40,271 bases of DNA from Brachyspira sp. CAG:484 (GTDB lineage Bacteria; Cyanobacteriota; Vampirovibrionia; Gastranaerophilales; Gastranaerophilaceae), in the NCBI GenBank assembly GCA_000431315.1, contig HF989713.1, positions 1-40,271 on the forward strand. Direction: 5' to 3'. Positions 6,504 to 15,095 of the stretch are shown here, one piece after another (the stretch's first letter is position 1; each line of letters begins with the position of its first letter). The notes under the pieces are model-generated. The model searched no databases, had not been told where the DNA came from, and was given only the letters and a program-made list of their open reading frames with translations. The position numbers were made by a program, and so were the translations under genes.

Positions 6504-8060
6504 ATGGAACTTTTATCAAAACTGCGCAAATTTTTGCGTGAGGAAAATCTTGATTGTTTGTTAATTAACTCCACCAATGAATTTTTGGTGGAGTATAATT
6601 CACTGGAAGAAAATTCCAGATATATATTAACCGGATTTTCCGGCTCTACAGGTGATGCGGTCGTTACTGCCGATAATGTTTATTTGTTTGTTGACGGGCG
6701 TTATCATATTCAGGCGGATTTGGAAGTTGATAAAAATATTGTCGAAGTTATAAAACTCCAAACAGGCGATACTGTTATTGGTGCTATGGAAAATTTACTA
6801 CCTGAGAATGCAAGGTTAGGAATAAATTCTAAAAAAAATTCCCAAAAGCGCGTAGAAAATTTAAATAAAATTTTCGATGTGAAACTTTTTGATTTTGATT
6901 TTGTTATAAAAAATATTCCGCCCAAAAAGGATGAAATAGTTAATGTTGATGAACAATTTACAGGCAGAAATGTTCATGAAAAACTAGCAGAAGTTTCAAA
7001 TTTTTTAGAGGAAAATGATGTTCTTCTTTTGACAAATCCTGAAGAAGTTTCTTATCTTTTTAATAAGCGGGATTTTTCAAAACCATATTCAAGTAAAATT
7101 ACGGCAAAAGCAATTATATATAATGACGGAGCTCTCTTGTTTACAAGAGAAAAAATGAAAGATTTTGAGGAAGAATTGAACTCGGTGAAAGGAAAGATTT
7201 ATCTGGATAAGTCATCTGTTAATGCTTATGATTTCAGTATTGCCGGCTCGAGAGCTGTTGAGCTGAAACAAAGCCCGGTTCAAAGAATGAAAGCTGTTAA
7301 AACCGATGCGGAACTGGAACATTATAAAGAAGCTTTTAAAAAAACAGATTTAGCAGTGAGTGCGGTTCGTGATTTTATTGAGAATAATGATAATATTTCC
7401 GAGTATGATATTGCGCAAAAACTTGAGGAATATTTTATAAAGTTTGGTGCAAAAAGTTTAAGCTTTAAATCAATTGTTGCTAAAGATAAAAATTCGGCTC
7501 TTGCACATTATTCCAGGTGCTCAAAAGATGAAATTTTACACGATGGTTCGCTTGTTTTAATCGACTGCGGAGCATACTATGAAGGCGGTCTGGCAACAGA
7601 TATTACGAGAGTTTTTGTTAAAGGAAATCCATCTGATTTGCATAAAAAAATTTACACAATTGTTCTAAAAGCTTTTTTACATTCATTCAATTTTAAAAAT
7701 CCTAAAAACGGATATGAAATTGATAATTTAGCACGTGAAATTTTTGAAAAAAATCCTGTAGAAGGGTTTGTCTTTAATCACGGTTTAGGACATGGAATAG
7801 GTGTTAGCGTCCATGAATATCCGCCAAACTTATCAAAAAACGAGATGGCAAAAACTGCATTGGAAGAAGGTATGTGTTTTTCTATTGAACCCGGACTTTA
7901 TAATGAAAATTATTTTGGCGTGAGATTAGAAAATTCCTGCTATTTTAAGAATGGAAAAATTAATTCTTTTGTTAAAATGAATTACGAAAAAAAACTTATT
8001 GATTTTGACATGCTAACCAATCAGGAAAAAGAATGGCTTGCGGAATTTGAGGTTAAATAG
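6504..8060 (+). CDS. pepP: Xaa-Pro aminopeptidase (M24)
   Basis: Metallo-aminopeptidase that removes an N-terminal residue preceding proline. At 518 residues it is longer than E. coli PepP (about 440). It has a creatinase-like N-terminal domain (FSGSTGDAVV at about 45, VDGRYHIQAD at about 63), a middle region, and a pita-bread catalytic domain from about 265. The five metal ligands are all present: D354 and D366 (VLIDCGAYYEGGLATDITRVF, read by its Asp residues), H430 in GLGHGIG, E462 in FSIEPGLY and E476 in VRLENSC. It follows the parvulin gene by three bases; both act on proline bonds, which makes the pairing sensible. The exact specificity is inferred from the family. Confidence 0.93.
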   Translation: MELLSKLRKFLREENLDCLLINSTNEFLVEYNSLEENSRYILTGFSGSTGDAVVTADNVYLFVDGRYHIQADLEVDKNIVEVIKLQTGDTVIGAMENLLPENARLGINSKKNSQKRVENLNKIFDVKLFDFDFVIKNIPPKKDEIVNVDEQFTGRNVHEKLAEVSNFLEENDVLLLTNPEEVSYLFNKRDFSKPYSSKITAKAIIYNDGALLFTREKMKDFEEELNSVKGKIYLDKSSVNAYDFSIAGSRAVELKQSPVQRMKAVKTDAELEHYKEAFKKTDLAVSAVRDFIENNDNISEYDIAQKLEEYFIKFGAKSLSFKSIVAKDKNSALAHYSRCSKDEILHDGSLVLIDCGAYYEGGLATDITRVFVKGNPSDLHKKIYTIVLKAFLHSFNFKNPKNGYEIDNLAREIFEKNPVEGFVFNHGLGHGIGVSVHEYPPNLSKNEMAKTALEEGMCFSIEPGLYNENYFGVRLENSCYFKNGKINSFVKMNYEKKLIDFDMLTNQEKEWLAEFEVK

Positions 8061-8063
8061 AAA

Positions 8064-8807
8064 ATGGAAATAACAAGCGTAAATAATGAACAGGTCAAAG
8101 AAACAGTTAAGCTTCAGCAGAAAAAATACCGGGATTGTACAGATAAATTTTTGCTGGAAGGTTTTAAAGCAATTGAGGAAGCTTTTAATGCAGGTTTAAA
8201 TATAGAAAAGATTTTTGTTTTATCCGGAAAAGAAAACGCGTATTCTTTTATAAAGGATAAGCTGATTTTGACAACAGAGCCGGTTTTGAAAAAGATTTCT
8301 ACAACGGAAAATGCTCCGGATGCTGTTGCAGTTGCTTATAAAAAACATTACGGCAGAGATGATTTAAAAAATGCAAATAAAGTTGTACTTTTGGAAAATA
8401 TAAAAGATCTGGGAAACCTCGGAACAATTTTAAGAACTTCTGCTGCGTTTGGCGCTGACGCGGTGATTTTATACGGAGATTGCGCAGATTTATATAATCC
8501 TAAATGTGTGCGTGCATCAGTTGGTAATTTATGGAAACTGCCTGTTTTTAATTTCAAAAATATTGAAGATTTAAATGTTTTTAAAAGTTTTCAGCGTATA
8601 GCAACGCTTCCAAGAGCAAAATCCTTTTTAAAAGATTTTAAAGCTGAAGAAAAATGTCTTGTGATGTTTGGCTCAGAAGCGGACGGGCTTAGCAGAGAAC
8701 TTGTTAATTTTGCATCGGATGAGGTTAAGATAGAAATGGCATCTAATGTTGAATCATTAAATCTTAGTGTTTCCTGTGCTGTAGTTTTGTATAAACTTTT
8801 TATTTAA
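8064..8807 (+). CDS. SpoU-family RNA 2'-O-methyltransferase
   Basis: TrmH/RlmB-type methyltransferase of 247 residues. An N-terminal substrate-binding domain (about 1-95; FLLEGFKAIEEA) precedes a SPOUT catalytic domain. The three SpoU motifs are clear: NLGTILRTSAAFG, VMFGSEADGLS and ESLNLSVSCAVVLY. The conserved Arg of motif 1 and Glu of motif 2 are present. It uses SAM to methylate a ribose in rRNA or tRNA. The exact site (G2251 as in RlmB, or another) cannot be fixed from sequence. It is in the same operon as pepP, three bases downstream. Confidence 0.9.
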   Translation: MEITSVNNEQVKETVKLQQKKYRDCTDKFLLEGFKAIEEAFNAGLNIEKIFVLSGKENAYSFIKDKLILTTEPVLKKISTTENAPDAVAVAYKKHYGRDDLKNANKVVLLENIKDLGNLGTILRTSAAFGADAVILYGDCADLYNPKCVRASVGNLWKLPVFNFKNIEDLNVFKSFQRIATLPRAKSFLKDFKAEEKCLVMFGSEADGLSRELVNFASDEVKIEMASNVESLNLSVSCAVVLYKLFI

Positions 8808-8846
8808 AGTAGCGCAAAAAAATATTTTACGAGTTTTAATATTTAC

Positions 8847-10043
8847 ATGATTACCCCGATTGGAAATTTCACAAGTCGTAAATATTGTCAGGAAATAAAA
8901 CCCAAACGAGCAGAGCCAAATTTCAGAGGGAAATTCACTATACCTGAAAAAGCCTATAAATATTCATCTGTCATGAAATTTATGGCAGTTAAGGGTGCTA
9001 TTGATGAATTTATCCTGAATTTTGGTCCAAGTGCAGGAAATTATGTTGTTATGACAGCAGGTGCTGTCGGAGCCCTTGCTCTTTCATTAAAGAAGCCGGG
9101 TAAGCTTCATAAACTGCCTGAACATATTGATTTTGTTAAAGCCGAAAAAATTAAAGATGCGGAAGCGTTTGCAAGGGATGTTTTCAAGGTTAAAAATTTT
9201 CATGTGGATAATCTGGAAATAGCAAACTGGCTAAATGAAGGTTTAACTAATATCTCTAATAAGTTTAAAGGTCAGACTTATCTGCCTAAAAACCTTGCTT
9301 TTAAAAATCTTAGCTTTCGTAAAAATGTTGTTGCGGCTTATAATTTATCATCAGATTATATAATTTTAAATAAAAACTACCTGCAAAATTTAGACCAGGA
9401 TCTTGCAGCTTCATTTAAATATACTTTGCCTTATGCTCATATGAGTTTTTTCTCAAATAAAAAATCCTATCAAGCCTTTCTGAATTCAATTCAAACTTAT
9501 ATTGATGAGCCAAAGAATATGAGTATTATGGATAAATCAAATCTTAATCTGAATTTACAGTCACACTTATCTCTTGTCGTTGAAATGTGTACTAATCCTC
9601 AGAAATTTAGAGATTTTTATATTAATAATTTCAAAAGATACGAAACTTTAGATGATTATGCTAAATATATTATAAAAATGATGAATGAAGCTGAAAATAT
9701 TGATGAAATGGCTATGCAGATGACAATGCTTGAGGGGTTGAAAACAAGCGGAAGAAGTTACTTTGGACCTGTTTATTATGAAGGTTTTGATACTTTATAC
9801 CATGAAATGGGGCATCTTTTTTATCATAAAAATCAAAATGCTATTACTAAAGCTGAAAATGTTCTGACTTCCGATTACAAGCGGCTTAAATCAGCAGTAC
9901 CTATGTCTTTTGAACTAAAGCGCGGCAGGAAAGAGTTATGTGCGGAAGCCTTCGCCGGTTATATGAAAGATGAAATATATCCCGAGCCAATTTCTGATTT
10001 TATTAAAAAATATGGCGGATTTAATGAATTTTTTAACAAATAA
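8847..10043 (+). CDS. Predicted zincin-type metallopeptidase, unnamed
   Basis: A 398-residue protein I cannot assign to a named enzyme. Near the C-terminus it has HEMGH at residues 319-323 in a helix context (TLYHEMGHLFYH), and 44 residues beyond the motif ELCAEAFAGYM with E367. HExxH plus a downstream AEAFA-like Glu is the arrangement of gluzincins such as the anthrax-lethal-factor-like domain. The first 100 residues include a hydrophobic stretch (about 60-85, YVVMTAGAVGALALSL) that may be a membrane segment. The opening MITPIGNF...NFRGK lacks a signal peptide. It sits between a methyltransferase and dnaA, which says little about its job. No ribosome-binding site is evident. Confidence 0.6.
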   Translation: MITPIGNFTSRKYCQEIKPKRAEPNFRGKFTIPEKAYKYSSVMKFMAVKGAIDEFILNFGPSAGNYVVMTAGAVGALALSLKKPGKLHKLPEHIDFVKAEKIKDAEAFARDVFKVKNFHVDNLEIANWLNEGLTNISNKFKGQTYLPKNLAFKNLSFRKNVVAAYNLSSDYIILNKNYLQNLDQDLAASFKYTLPYAHMSFFSNKKSYQAFLNSIQTYIDEPKNMSIMDKSNLNLNLQSHLSLVVEMCTNPQKFRDFYINNFKRYETLDDYAKYIIKMMNEAENIDEMAMQMTMLEGLKTSGRSYFGPVYYEGFDTLYHEMGHLFYHKNQNAITKAENVLTSDYKRLKSAVPMSFELKRGRKELCAEAFAGYMKDEIYPEPISDFIKKYGGFNEFFNK

Positions 10044-10071
10044 TTATTCGTTTTTATAGTAAAATATTTTT

Positions 10072-11466
10072 ATGGATATTTTGGAAGTCAAAAAAATATG
10101 GAGTGAAGTAAAAGCTGAATTAAGGTCAACTATTCCTGACCATGCTTATTATACCTGGATTGATGCGATGGAAGCTTCCGGATTTGATAACAATACGTTC
10201 TCAATTCTAACTGTTCATGCTATGGCTGTCCAAATTGTACGCCAGAATTATTTCCATAAAATCAATGAAGCATTTAAAAAAGTTCTTGGAAAAGAAGTAG
10301 AAATTACTATAAATTATGATGACGATTTAGCTAAAAAGTACGAAAAAGAAAAGAAAAAAGAAAGCGCTAAACCCAGATCAATTATTTCTGATGAAACTAA
10401 TGAATCAAAAGCAATGGACAACCTTGCTCAAATGCAGTCTTTTTCTAACCTAAATCTAAAATATAAATTTGAAAATTTTGTTGTAGGTGAAAACAGCAGA
10501 TTTGCGCATGCTGTAGCTTATTCTGTTGCCCAAAATCCTGCTAAAAAATATAATCCGCTTTTTATATACGGTGCTTCCGGACTTGGCAAAACCCATCTTA
10601 TGCAGGCAATCGGACATTATATTATTTTTAACAAACCAAAACTACGCGTAAGATACATTAAAACAGAAGAATATATGAATGAACTCATAAAAAATCTTCA
10701 ACAGGGCGGAGATAGAAACGGCAGAATGGATAAGTTTCGCGATAAATATAGAAATGTTGATGTCCTTCTGATTGATGATATTCAGTTTTTGGAATCAAAA
10801 ACCAGAACTATGGAAGAAATATTCCATACATTTGACAGTTTACTGAATAAAAATAAGCAGATTGTTATAACTTCAGACAGACTGCCGAAAGATATTCCTA
10901 CCCTTCCTGACAGAATGAGAACCCGCTTTGAGATGGGGCTTGTTGTTGATATTACTCCGCCGGATTTTGAAACAAGAGTTGCAATTTTAAAAAATCTTGC
11001 TGAGCAAATTTCGTTGAAAGCTGAGTTTGATGTTTTTGAATATATTGCGAATAATTTTGTAAATAATGTGAGAGAATTGGAAGGTGCTTTTAATAAAGTA
11101 AGTGCATATGCAGATATTGAACAGGTTGAAGTTACTCTTGATTTTGCTAAAAAAGTTTTGCATTGTGAGGATGTGAAGAAAGCTCTTTCAATTGAAGATG
11201 TTGCGCGTGCTGCTGCAAATTATTACGGAGTTACAGTATCTGATTTTCAGAGTTCTTCAAGAAGCCAGAAAATTTCCGGAGCTCGTCATGTTGCAGTGTA
11301 TCTTTCAAGAGAAATTACTGAAAAAAGTTTTGAAACTATTGCAGAATTTTTTAATAAAAAACACACAACAATGCTCTATTCCTATGAAAAAATTAAAGGG
11401 GAAATTAAAACAAATAAAGAGCTTGAAAGAACTGTCAGCGAAATAAAAAATTCATTAAAAAATTAA
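10072..11466 (+). CDS. dnaA: Chromosomal replication initiator DnaA
   Basis: ATP-dependent initiator that binds DnaA boxes and melts the origin. The 464 residues contain domain I (about 1-80, IPDHAYYTWI), a short charged linker, the AAA+ domain with Walker A GASGLGKT at 167-174 and Walker B LLIDDIQF at 232-239, sensor and arginine-finger regions (PDRMRTRFEMG), and the C-terminal HTH with the DnaA signature (SGARHVAVYLSREIT, KKHTTMLYSYEKI). It lies mid-operon, 28 bases after the zincin gene and 14 bases before ruvA. It is not next to dnaN, and no cluster of DnaA boxes was seen here, so the origin is probably elsewhere. Confidence 0.98.
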   Translation: MDILEVKKIWSEVKAELRSTIPDHAYYTWIDAMEASGFDNNTFSILTVHAMAVQIVRQNYFHKINEAFKKVLGKEVEITINYDDDLAKKYEKEKKKESAKPRSIISDETNESKAMDNLAQMQSFSNLNLKYKFENFVVGENSRFAHAVAYSVAQNPAKKYNPLFIYGASGLGKTHLMQAIGHYIIFNKPKLRVRYIKTEEYMNELIKNLQQGGDRNGRMDKFRDKYRNVDVLLIDDIQFLESKTRTMEEIFHTFDSLLNKNKQIVITSDRLPKDIPTLPDRMRTRFEMGLVVDITPPDFETRVAILKNLAEQISLKAEFDVFEYIANNFVNNVRELEGAFNKVSAYADIEQVEVTLDFAKKVLHCEDVKKALSIEDVARAAANYYGVTVSDFQSSSRSQKISGARHVAVYLSREITEKSFETIAEFFNKKHTTMLYSYEKIKGEIKTNKELERTVSEIKNSLKN

Positions 11467-11480
11467 AGGAAAAAATAAAA

Positions 11481-12098
11481 ATGTATGATTATATTAAAGG
11501 TATTTTAGCATCAAAAGCCTGCACTTCAAAAGGTTGTTTTGCGACTGTTGAAGCATGCGGTATCGGATACCTTGCAGAGGTTACTGCAAGGGATTTTTCA
11601 GAACTTGTTGATTCAGGAAATGAAGCGAAAATTTTTACAGTTTTAATTCACAGAGAAGACAAAATGAGTTTGTGCGGATTTTTGCATAAAGAGGACAGAG
11701 ATATTTTTAATATTTTAACTTCTGTTTCCGGTGTTGGAAGCAAGATGGCTTTGACACTTTTGGATGAATTTCAATCTTCCGAACTTATTGGTTTTGTTAT
11801 TGAAGGAAATTATAAAGAATTAACCCGCGCAAAAGGTGTGGGACCAAAACTTGCACAAAAAATTATTCTTGAATTGAAAGATAAATTAATGAATTTTAAA
11901 CAGTCAGAACCAATCGAAATTAAGTCATCAAAAATTCAAAATTCCCAGGCTGTTGATGATGCCCAAACCGTTCTGCTATCGCTTGGTTACGAGCGTGATG
12001 AAATTAAAAATGCAATGTCAAAAGCTGCTGTAAATTTAAAAGAAAATTCTTCTGCTGAAGATATATTAAAAGAAACTTTAAAAATACTTTCAATTTAA
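11481..12098 (+). CDS. ruvA: Holliday junction helicase subunit RuvA
   Basis: Tetrameric protein that binds four-way junctions and loads the RuvB motor for branch migration in recombination and repair. At 205 residues it has the usual length. An N-terminal OB domain (1-63) precedes two helix-hairpin-helix motifs (TSVSGVGSKMALTLL at about 75; TRAKGVGPKLAQKII at about 110) and a C-terminal RuvB-binding domain from about 155 (AVDDAQTVLLSLGY). AAAGG lies ahead of the ATG. It is the last gene of this operon; ruvB and ruvC are not in the window. Confidence 0.97.
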   Translation: MYDYIKGILASKACTSKGCFATVEACGIGYLAEVTARDFSELVDSGNEAKIFTVLIHREDKMSLCGFLHKEDRDIFNILTSVSGVGSKMALTLLDEFQSSELIGFVIEGNYKELTRAKGVGPKLAQKIILELKDKLMNFKQSEPIEIKSSKIQNSQAVDDAQTVLLSLGYERDEIKNAMSKAAVNLKENSSAEDILKETLKILSI

Positions 12099-12202
12099 AA
12101 ATTTTTTGTATTAAAATTTAATTAGAAAAAACCATTATTTAGTGGATGTTCTTAAAAAAATTTTTTAATATATTGTTTTCTATACAAAACCAAGGAGGTC
12201 TT

Positions 12203-12757
12203 ATGAAAAAGGATTACGAACAAATTATTAGCAATTACAATGGCGGCGATTTAGATTTATCTGGCTGCACAATTAAAAAACTGGAACTTGATCATGTAGA
12301 AGGAAGTTTGAATTTATCAAAATGTGTTATTGATAAATTATCAATCGGCTGGGTTAGCGGTACTTTAAATATGACAAATGCTGAAATTAAAAATATCGAA
12401 AACCCTATTGATGCCCAAACTGTTATTATGACAGGTGCTAAACTTAAAAAATTACCTGCTCATATTTACACAGATAGCTTAACTATTGAAAAAAGCACTA
12501 TTACGAAATTAAATACTGATTTAAGAGCAAATGTTTTGAATATCAGAAATACAAAACTTGAACAGTTGCCTAAAGATTTCAGAGTTAATTCTCTTATTGT
12601 TGATGCTAAAACTGCAAAAAATCTTTCATTATCAATCCTCAGACAATGCGGTTCAATTGATATGGACGGTGTAGTTTATTCACAAAACAGCGTTAACGGT
12701 TTTAACTTTTGCAGTGTAACAAGCGAAGCTAACGAAAACTGTATGTGCGGTGTTTAA
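12203..12757 (+). CDS. Repeat protein with leucine-patterned solenoid, unknown function
   Basis: A 184-residue protein of unknown function. About seven repeats of 20-24 residues carry a Leu-x-(Leu/Ile) core: GDLDLSGCTI, GSLNLSKCVI, GTLNMTNAEI, QTVIMTGAKL, DSLTIEKSTI, NVLNIRNTKL, NSLIVDAKTA. This predicts a right-handed beta-solenoid or LRR-like fold used for binding. The C-terminus has several Cys (CGSID, FCSVT, NCMC). There is no signal peptide or membrane segment. The ATG at 12203 follows AAGGAGG, so the longer in-frame ATG at 12146 is not used. It is monocistronic between ruvA and a strong terminator. Confidence 0.7.
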   Translation: MKKDYEQIISNYNGGDLDLSGCTIKKLELDHVEGSLNLSKCVIDKLSIGWVSGTLNMTNAEIKNIENPIDAQTVIMTGAKLKKLPAHIYTDSLTIEKSTITKLNTDLRANVLNIRNTKLEQLPKDFRVNSLIVDAKTAKNLSLSILRQCGSIDMDGVVYSQNSVNGFNFCSVTSEANENCMCGV

Positions 12758-12782
12758 TTTTTATAGACAATAGAAATAAAAA

Positions 12783-12811
12783 AGAACCTTCTTTTTAGAA
12801 GGTTCTTTTTT
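12783..12811. terminator. Bidirectional terminator
   Basis: Perfect 10-bp stem AGAACCTTCT/AGAAGGTTCT, loop TTTT, flanked by A-run and T-run, between two convergent genes. Confidence 0.9.
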
Positions 12812-12833
12812 ACTAAAAACTTTTTTTATTTTT

Positions 12834-13817
12834 TTAAATTAAAAGCATTATCAAACCGGCAATAGCCATGGCAGGTCCAAACGGAAGATATGTCATCTCA
12901 TCCGGATTTTTTAAACCTTCAATAATTCTCCAGCAGGTATACATTCCCAAAAGCCCCAGTATAACTGCGCCTGTCAGGAGTAATGCAAAATTTTCTATTC
13001 TTGATTGTATAACATAAAAAATTCCTGCATAAACAAAAAATGCGACAAGTGAAATTAGAACAGAATATTCTTTTTTTACTGCTAATTTTTTTATAAAAAC
13101 AGGAAGAGTAAATAAAAGCTGAATGGCAACACTTAGTGCAAGTATTACAAGTACATCAATTAATCCAAAGACTGCACCAAGTCCTGCTGCAATATAAGTA
13201 TCTCCTTCTCCGAATGCTCTTGTTCCTGCAACAAGGTATCCTATTCTTGCCGCAATTTCCATAATTATAACCCCAGCAATTATGCCCAGTAAAGATGAGG
13301 TTAGCGGATTATGGATAAGCCAGTCTGTTGTAACCGAAAATCCGTATAAAGAATTATGTGCAGAAATAACCTGCAATGCTGTTAAATAAATTCCGTAAAT
13401 CAAACCGACACCAACAAGTGAATATGTATGAAAATCAAAAACCACACGTTCTTTTATATCAGTTACTGAAATTACAATAAGTAATGAAGCTATTGCCGCT
13501 GCAAAAAGTGATTCAATTCTTAATCCATACTTAAAGAATATTGCAACAAAAATCAATCCGGTAATAAATTCAATAATTGGATATTGTATGCTGATTTTTT
13601 CTTTGCAGAACCAGCATTTTCCTCTTAATAATAAATAAGATAGTATTGGAATATTATGCCACCATTTTAATTTATTATGACACTTGGGGCACTTTGACGG
13701 CGGAAGGACAATTGATTCTCCGCTGAATGCTCTTAAAATAACAACATTTAAAAAGCTGCCTATAATTGCTCCGAATGCAAATATAAACAGTATCAGTACT
13801 ATTAATGAAACAGGCAT
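12834..13817 (-). CDS. pilD: Prepilin leader peptidase (A24)
   Basis: Bifunctional inner-membrane aspartyl protease that cuts class III signals and N-methylates the new N-terminal residue of pilins. The 327-residue protein has the N-terminal GSFLNVVILR segment, the cytoplasmic zinc loop with two CxxC pairs (CPKC, CWFC), and the two catalytic Asp, in SVTDIKERVVFD and FGEGDTYIAAGLG. Several membrane helices follow. It is longer than the usual 260-290 because of an extra membrane region. The ATG at 13817 is chosen; a TTG upstream lies in front of the GGGAG site. The gene follows the sigma factor gene by 14 bases. It should process the four pilins in this window. Confidence 0.93.
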   Translation of the reverse strand: MPVSLIVLILFIFAFGAIIGSFLNVVILRAFSGESIVLPPSKCPKCHNKLKWWHNIPILSYLLLRGKCWFCKEKISIQYPIIEFITGLIFVAIFFKYGLRIESLFAAAIASLLIVISVTDIKERVVFDFHTYSLVGVGLIYGIYLTALQVISAHNSLYGFSVTTDWLIHNPLTSSLLGIIAGVIIMEIAARIGYLVAGTRAFGEGDTYIAAGLGAVFGLIDVLVILALSVAIQLLFTLPVFIKKLAVKKEYSVLISLVAFFVYAGIFYVIQSRIENFALLLTGAVILGLLGMYTCWRIIEGLKNPDEMTYLPFGPAMAIAGLIMLLI

Positions 13818-13831
13818 ATTCTCCCTCAATT

Positions 13832-14605
13832 CTAATTATGTTTTATCATCTCATACATCTTGTTCAAAGCTTTTTTCAATCGTCTAGAAACCTGCATCTG
13901 TGACATGTTCATTCTCTCTGAAATTTCACGCTGGTTTAGGTCTTCATAAAAGCTAAGCTCTATGACTTCTTTCAAATCCGGCGGCAGTTTTTCTATAGTA
14001 CTTGCCAGCATAATTCTGTTTTCATATGAATTTAAAAATTCCTGGTAATCTTCTGACGGAATTTTGTCTATCAAAAATGTATCATCATTGTCACTGGTTA
14101 AAGTCTGATCCAGTGAAACTGTATTTTTACAAAATTCAATATCAGAAACTTCTTTGATTTTTTCAGCAGGCAGGTTAAGATAGTCGGCAATCTGTTCATG
14201 AGATGGATCTTCTATGCCCATATTTTTTAATTTTTTCTTTGCAGAATGAACCTTAAACAACAGCTCCTGAATTTCTCGCGGAGTTTTAATCAGTGAAGCT
14301 TTATCTCTTAGATAATGTCTTATTTCTCCTTTTATAAAATAAGTTGCATACGTTGTGAATTTTGTATTCATATTCGGCTTGTAAAATTCAATTGCCTTGA
14401 CAAGACCGAGCGAGCCAACCTGTATTAAATCTTCGTGAGAAACGCCTGACTGCATTGAAATGGATATGGCAATACTTTTTACCAAATCCATTGACTTCTC
14501 TACTATACTCAAATGCAGCATCCGTTTTTTCTTTTCATCAGTGCATTCTTTATAGGAGGAAAGCAAAACGTCTATATCTTTATACTGTTTTGTATTACTT
14601 TTCAA
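13832..14605 (-). CDS. Group 3 sigma factor, SigF/SigB-like
   Basis: RNA polymerase sigma-70 family factor of 257 residues. Region 2 (HEDLIQVGSLGLVKAIEFY, then FTTYATYFIKGEIRHYLRD), region 3 (TPREIQELLFKVHSA) and region 4 HTH (EDLNQREISERMNMSQMQVSRRL, read as its key positions) are present. Region 1.1 is missing. This is the SigF/SigB/FliA-type architecture. In cyanobacteria SigF controls pilus genes, and here the next gene is the prepilin peptidase, so a pilus regulon is a reasonable inference. GGAG lies six bases before the TTG at 14605, which is preferred over the TTG at 14617. No anti-sigma gene is adjacent. Confidence 0.88.
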   Translation of the reverse strand: MKSNTKQYKDIDVLLSSYKECTDEKKKRMLHLSIVEKSMDLVKSIAISISMQSGVSHEDLIQVGSLGLVKAIEFYKPNMNTKFTTYATYFIKGEIRHYLRDKASLIKTPREIQELLFKVHSAKKKLKNMGIEDPSHEQIADYLNLPAEKIKEVSDIEFCKNTVSLDQTLTSDNDDTFLIDKIPSEDYQEFLNSYENRIMLASTIEKLPPDLKEVIELSFYEDLNQREISERMNMSQMQVSRRLKKALNKMYEMIKHN

Positions 14606-14630
14606 AAAAATCTCCAATCCTACACTACTA

Positions 14631-14659
14631 ATTATATCACAACACCTCTTGTGTGTAAA
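14631..14659 (-). promoter_or_regulatory. Promoter of the sigma factor-prepilin peptidase operon
   Basis: TTTACA, 17-base spacer, TATAAT on the minus strand, with extended TGA before the -10. It shares the 13-mer TTGTGATATAATT with the divergent gatC promoter. Confidence 0.7.
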
Positions 14660-14700
14660 AATACTTAAATTTAATTAATATTTTTATTTTTGCATGGAAT

Positions 14701-14715
14701 TTTGTGATATAATTT
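14701..14715 (+). promoter_or_regulatory. Extended -10 promoter of gatC
   Basis: TGA-TATAAT at 14705-14713 with no good -35 element, in the 13-mer TTGTGATATAATT also found in the divergent promoter. Confidence 0.55.
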
Positions 14716-14745
14716 CAGAATAGATTATAGGTTTGGAGTATAAGT

Positions 14746-15027
14746 ATGATTACTATTAAAGATGTTGAACATGTTGCAAAATTAGCAAGACTTGAACTTA
14801 CAGAAGATGAAAAAGAACTTTATACAAAACAGCTGGGAGATGTTTTAAAATATGTTGACCAGATGAATGAGGTTGATACTTCCAATGTAAAACCCATGAC
14901 GCAGGTTATTGATTTTGTAAATGTTATGCGCGAAGATAAAGTGGTTTATGAACAAACAAAAGAAGAGTTAATGGCAAATGCGCCGGAAGAGGAAGACGGC
15001 TTCTTTAAAGTTCCTAAAATCAACTAA
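14746..15027 (+). CDS. gatC: Asp/Glu-tRNA amidotransferase subunit C
   Basis: Small subunit (93 residues) of GatCAB, which converts Glu-tRNA(Gln) and, in many bacteria, Asp-tRNA(Asn) to the correctly amidated form. The family pattern is complete: VEHVAKLARLELTEDE, LGDVLKYVDQMNEVDT, NVKPM and a C-terminal PEEEDGFFKVPKI. GatC stabilises the GatA-GatB contact. GGAG lies seven bases before the ATG. It is alone, with its own promoter and a terminator-like hairpin; gatA and gatB are elsewhere. Confidence 0.95.
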   Translation: MITIKDVEHVAKLARLELTEDEKELYTKQLGDVLKYVDQMNEVDTSNVKPMTQVIDFVNVMREDKVVYEQTKEELMANAPEEEDGFFKVPKIN

Positions 15028-15035
15028 AAGTTTTG

Positions 15036-15060
15036 CTCCCGCATTTAAGCGGGAGTTCTT
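15036..15060 (+). terminator. Terminator after gatC
   Basis: GC-rich 7-bp stem CTCCCGC/GCGGGAG, 6-base loop, followed by TTCTTTATT. The T-run is interrupted, so termination may be partial. Confidence 0.65.
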
Positions 15061-15095
15061 TATTAGATTAAGAATTAGTATAGATGGGGTTTGAA

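Noticed and set aside
8808..10071. Replication origin next to dnaA
   Set aside because: The gaps beside dnaA are short and I saw no cluster of TTATCCACA-like boxes; dnaN is also absent. A single TTTTCCACA at about 30.57 kb lies inside a gene.
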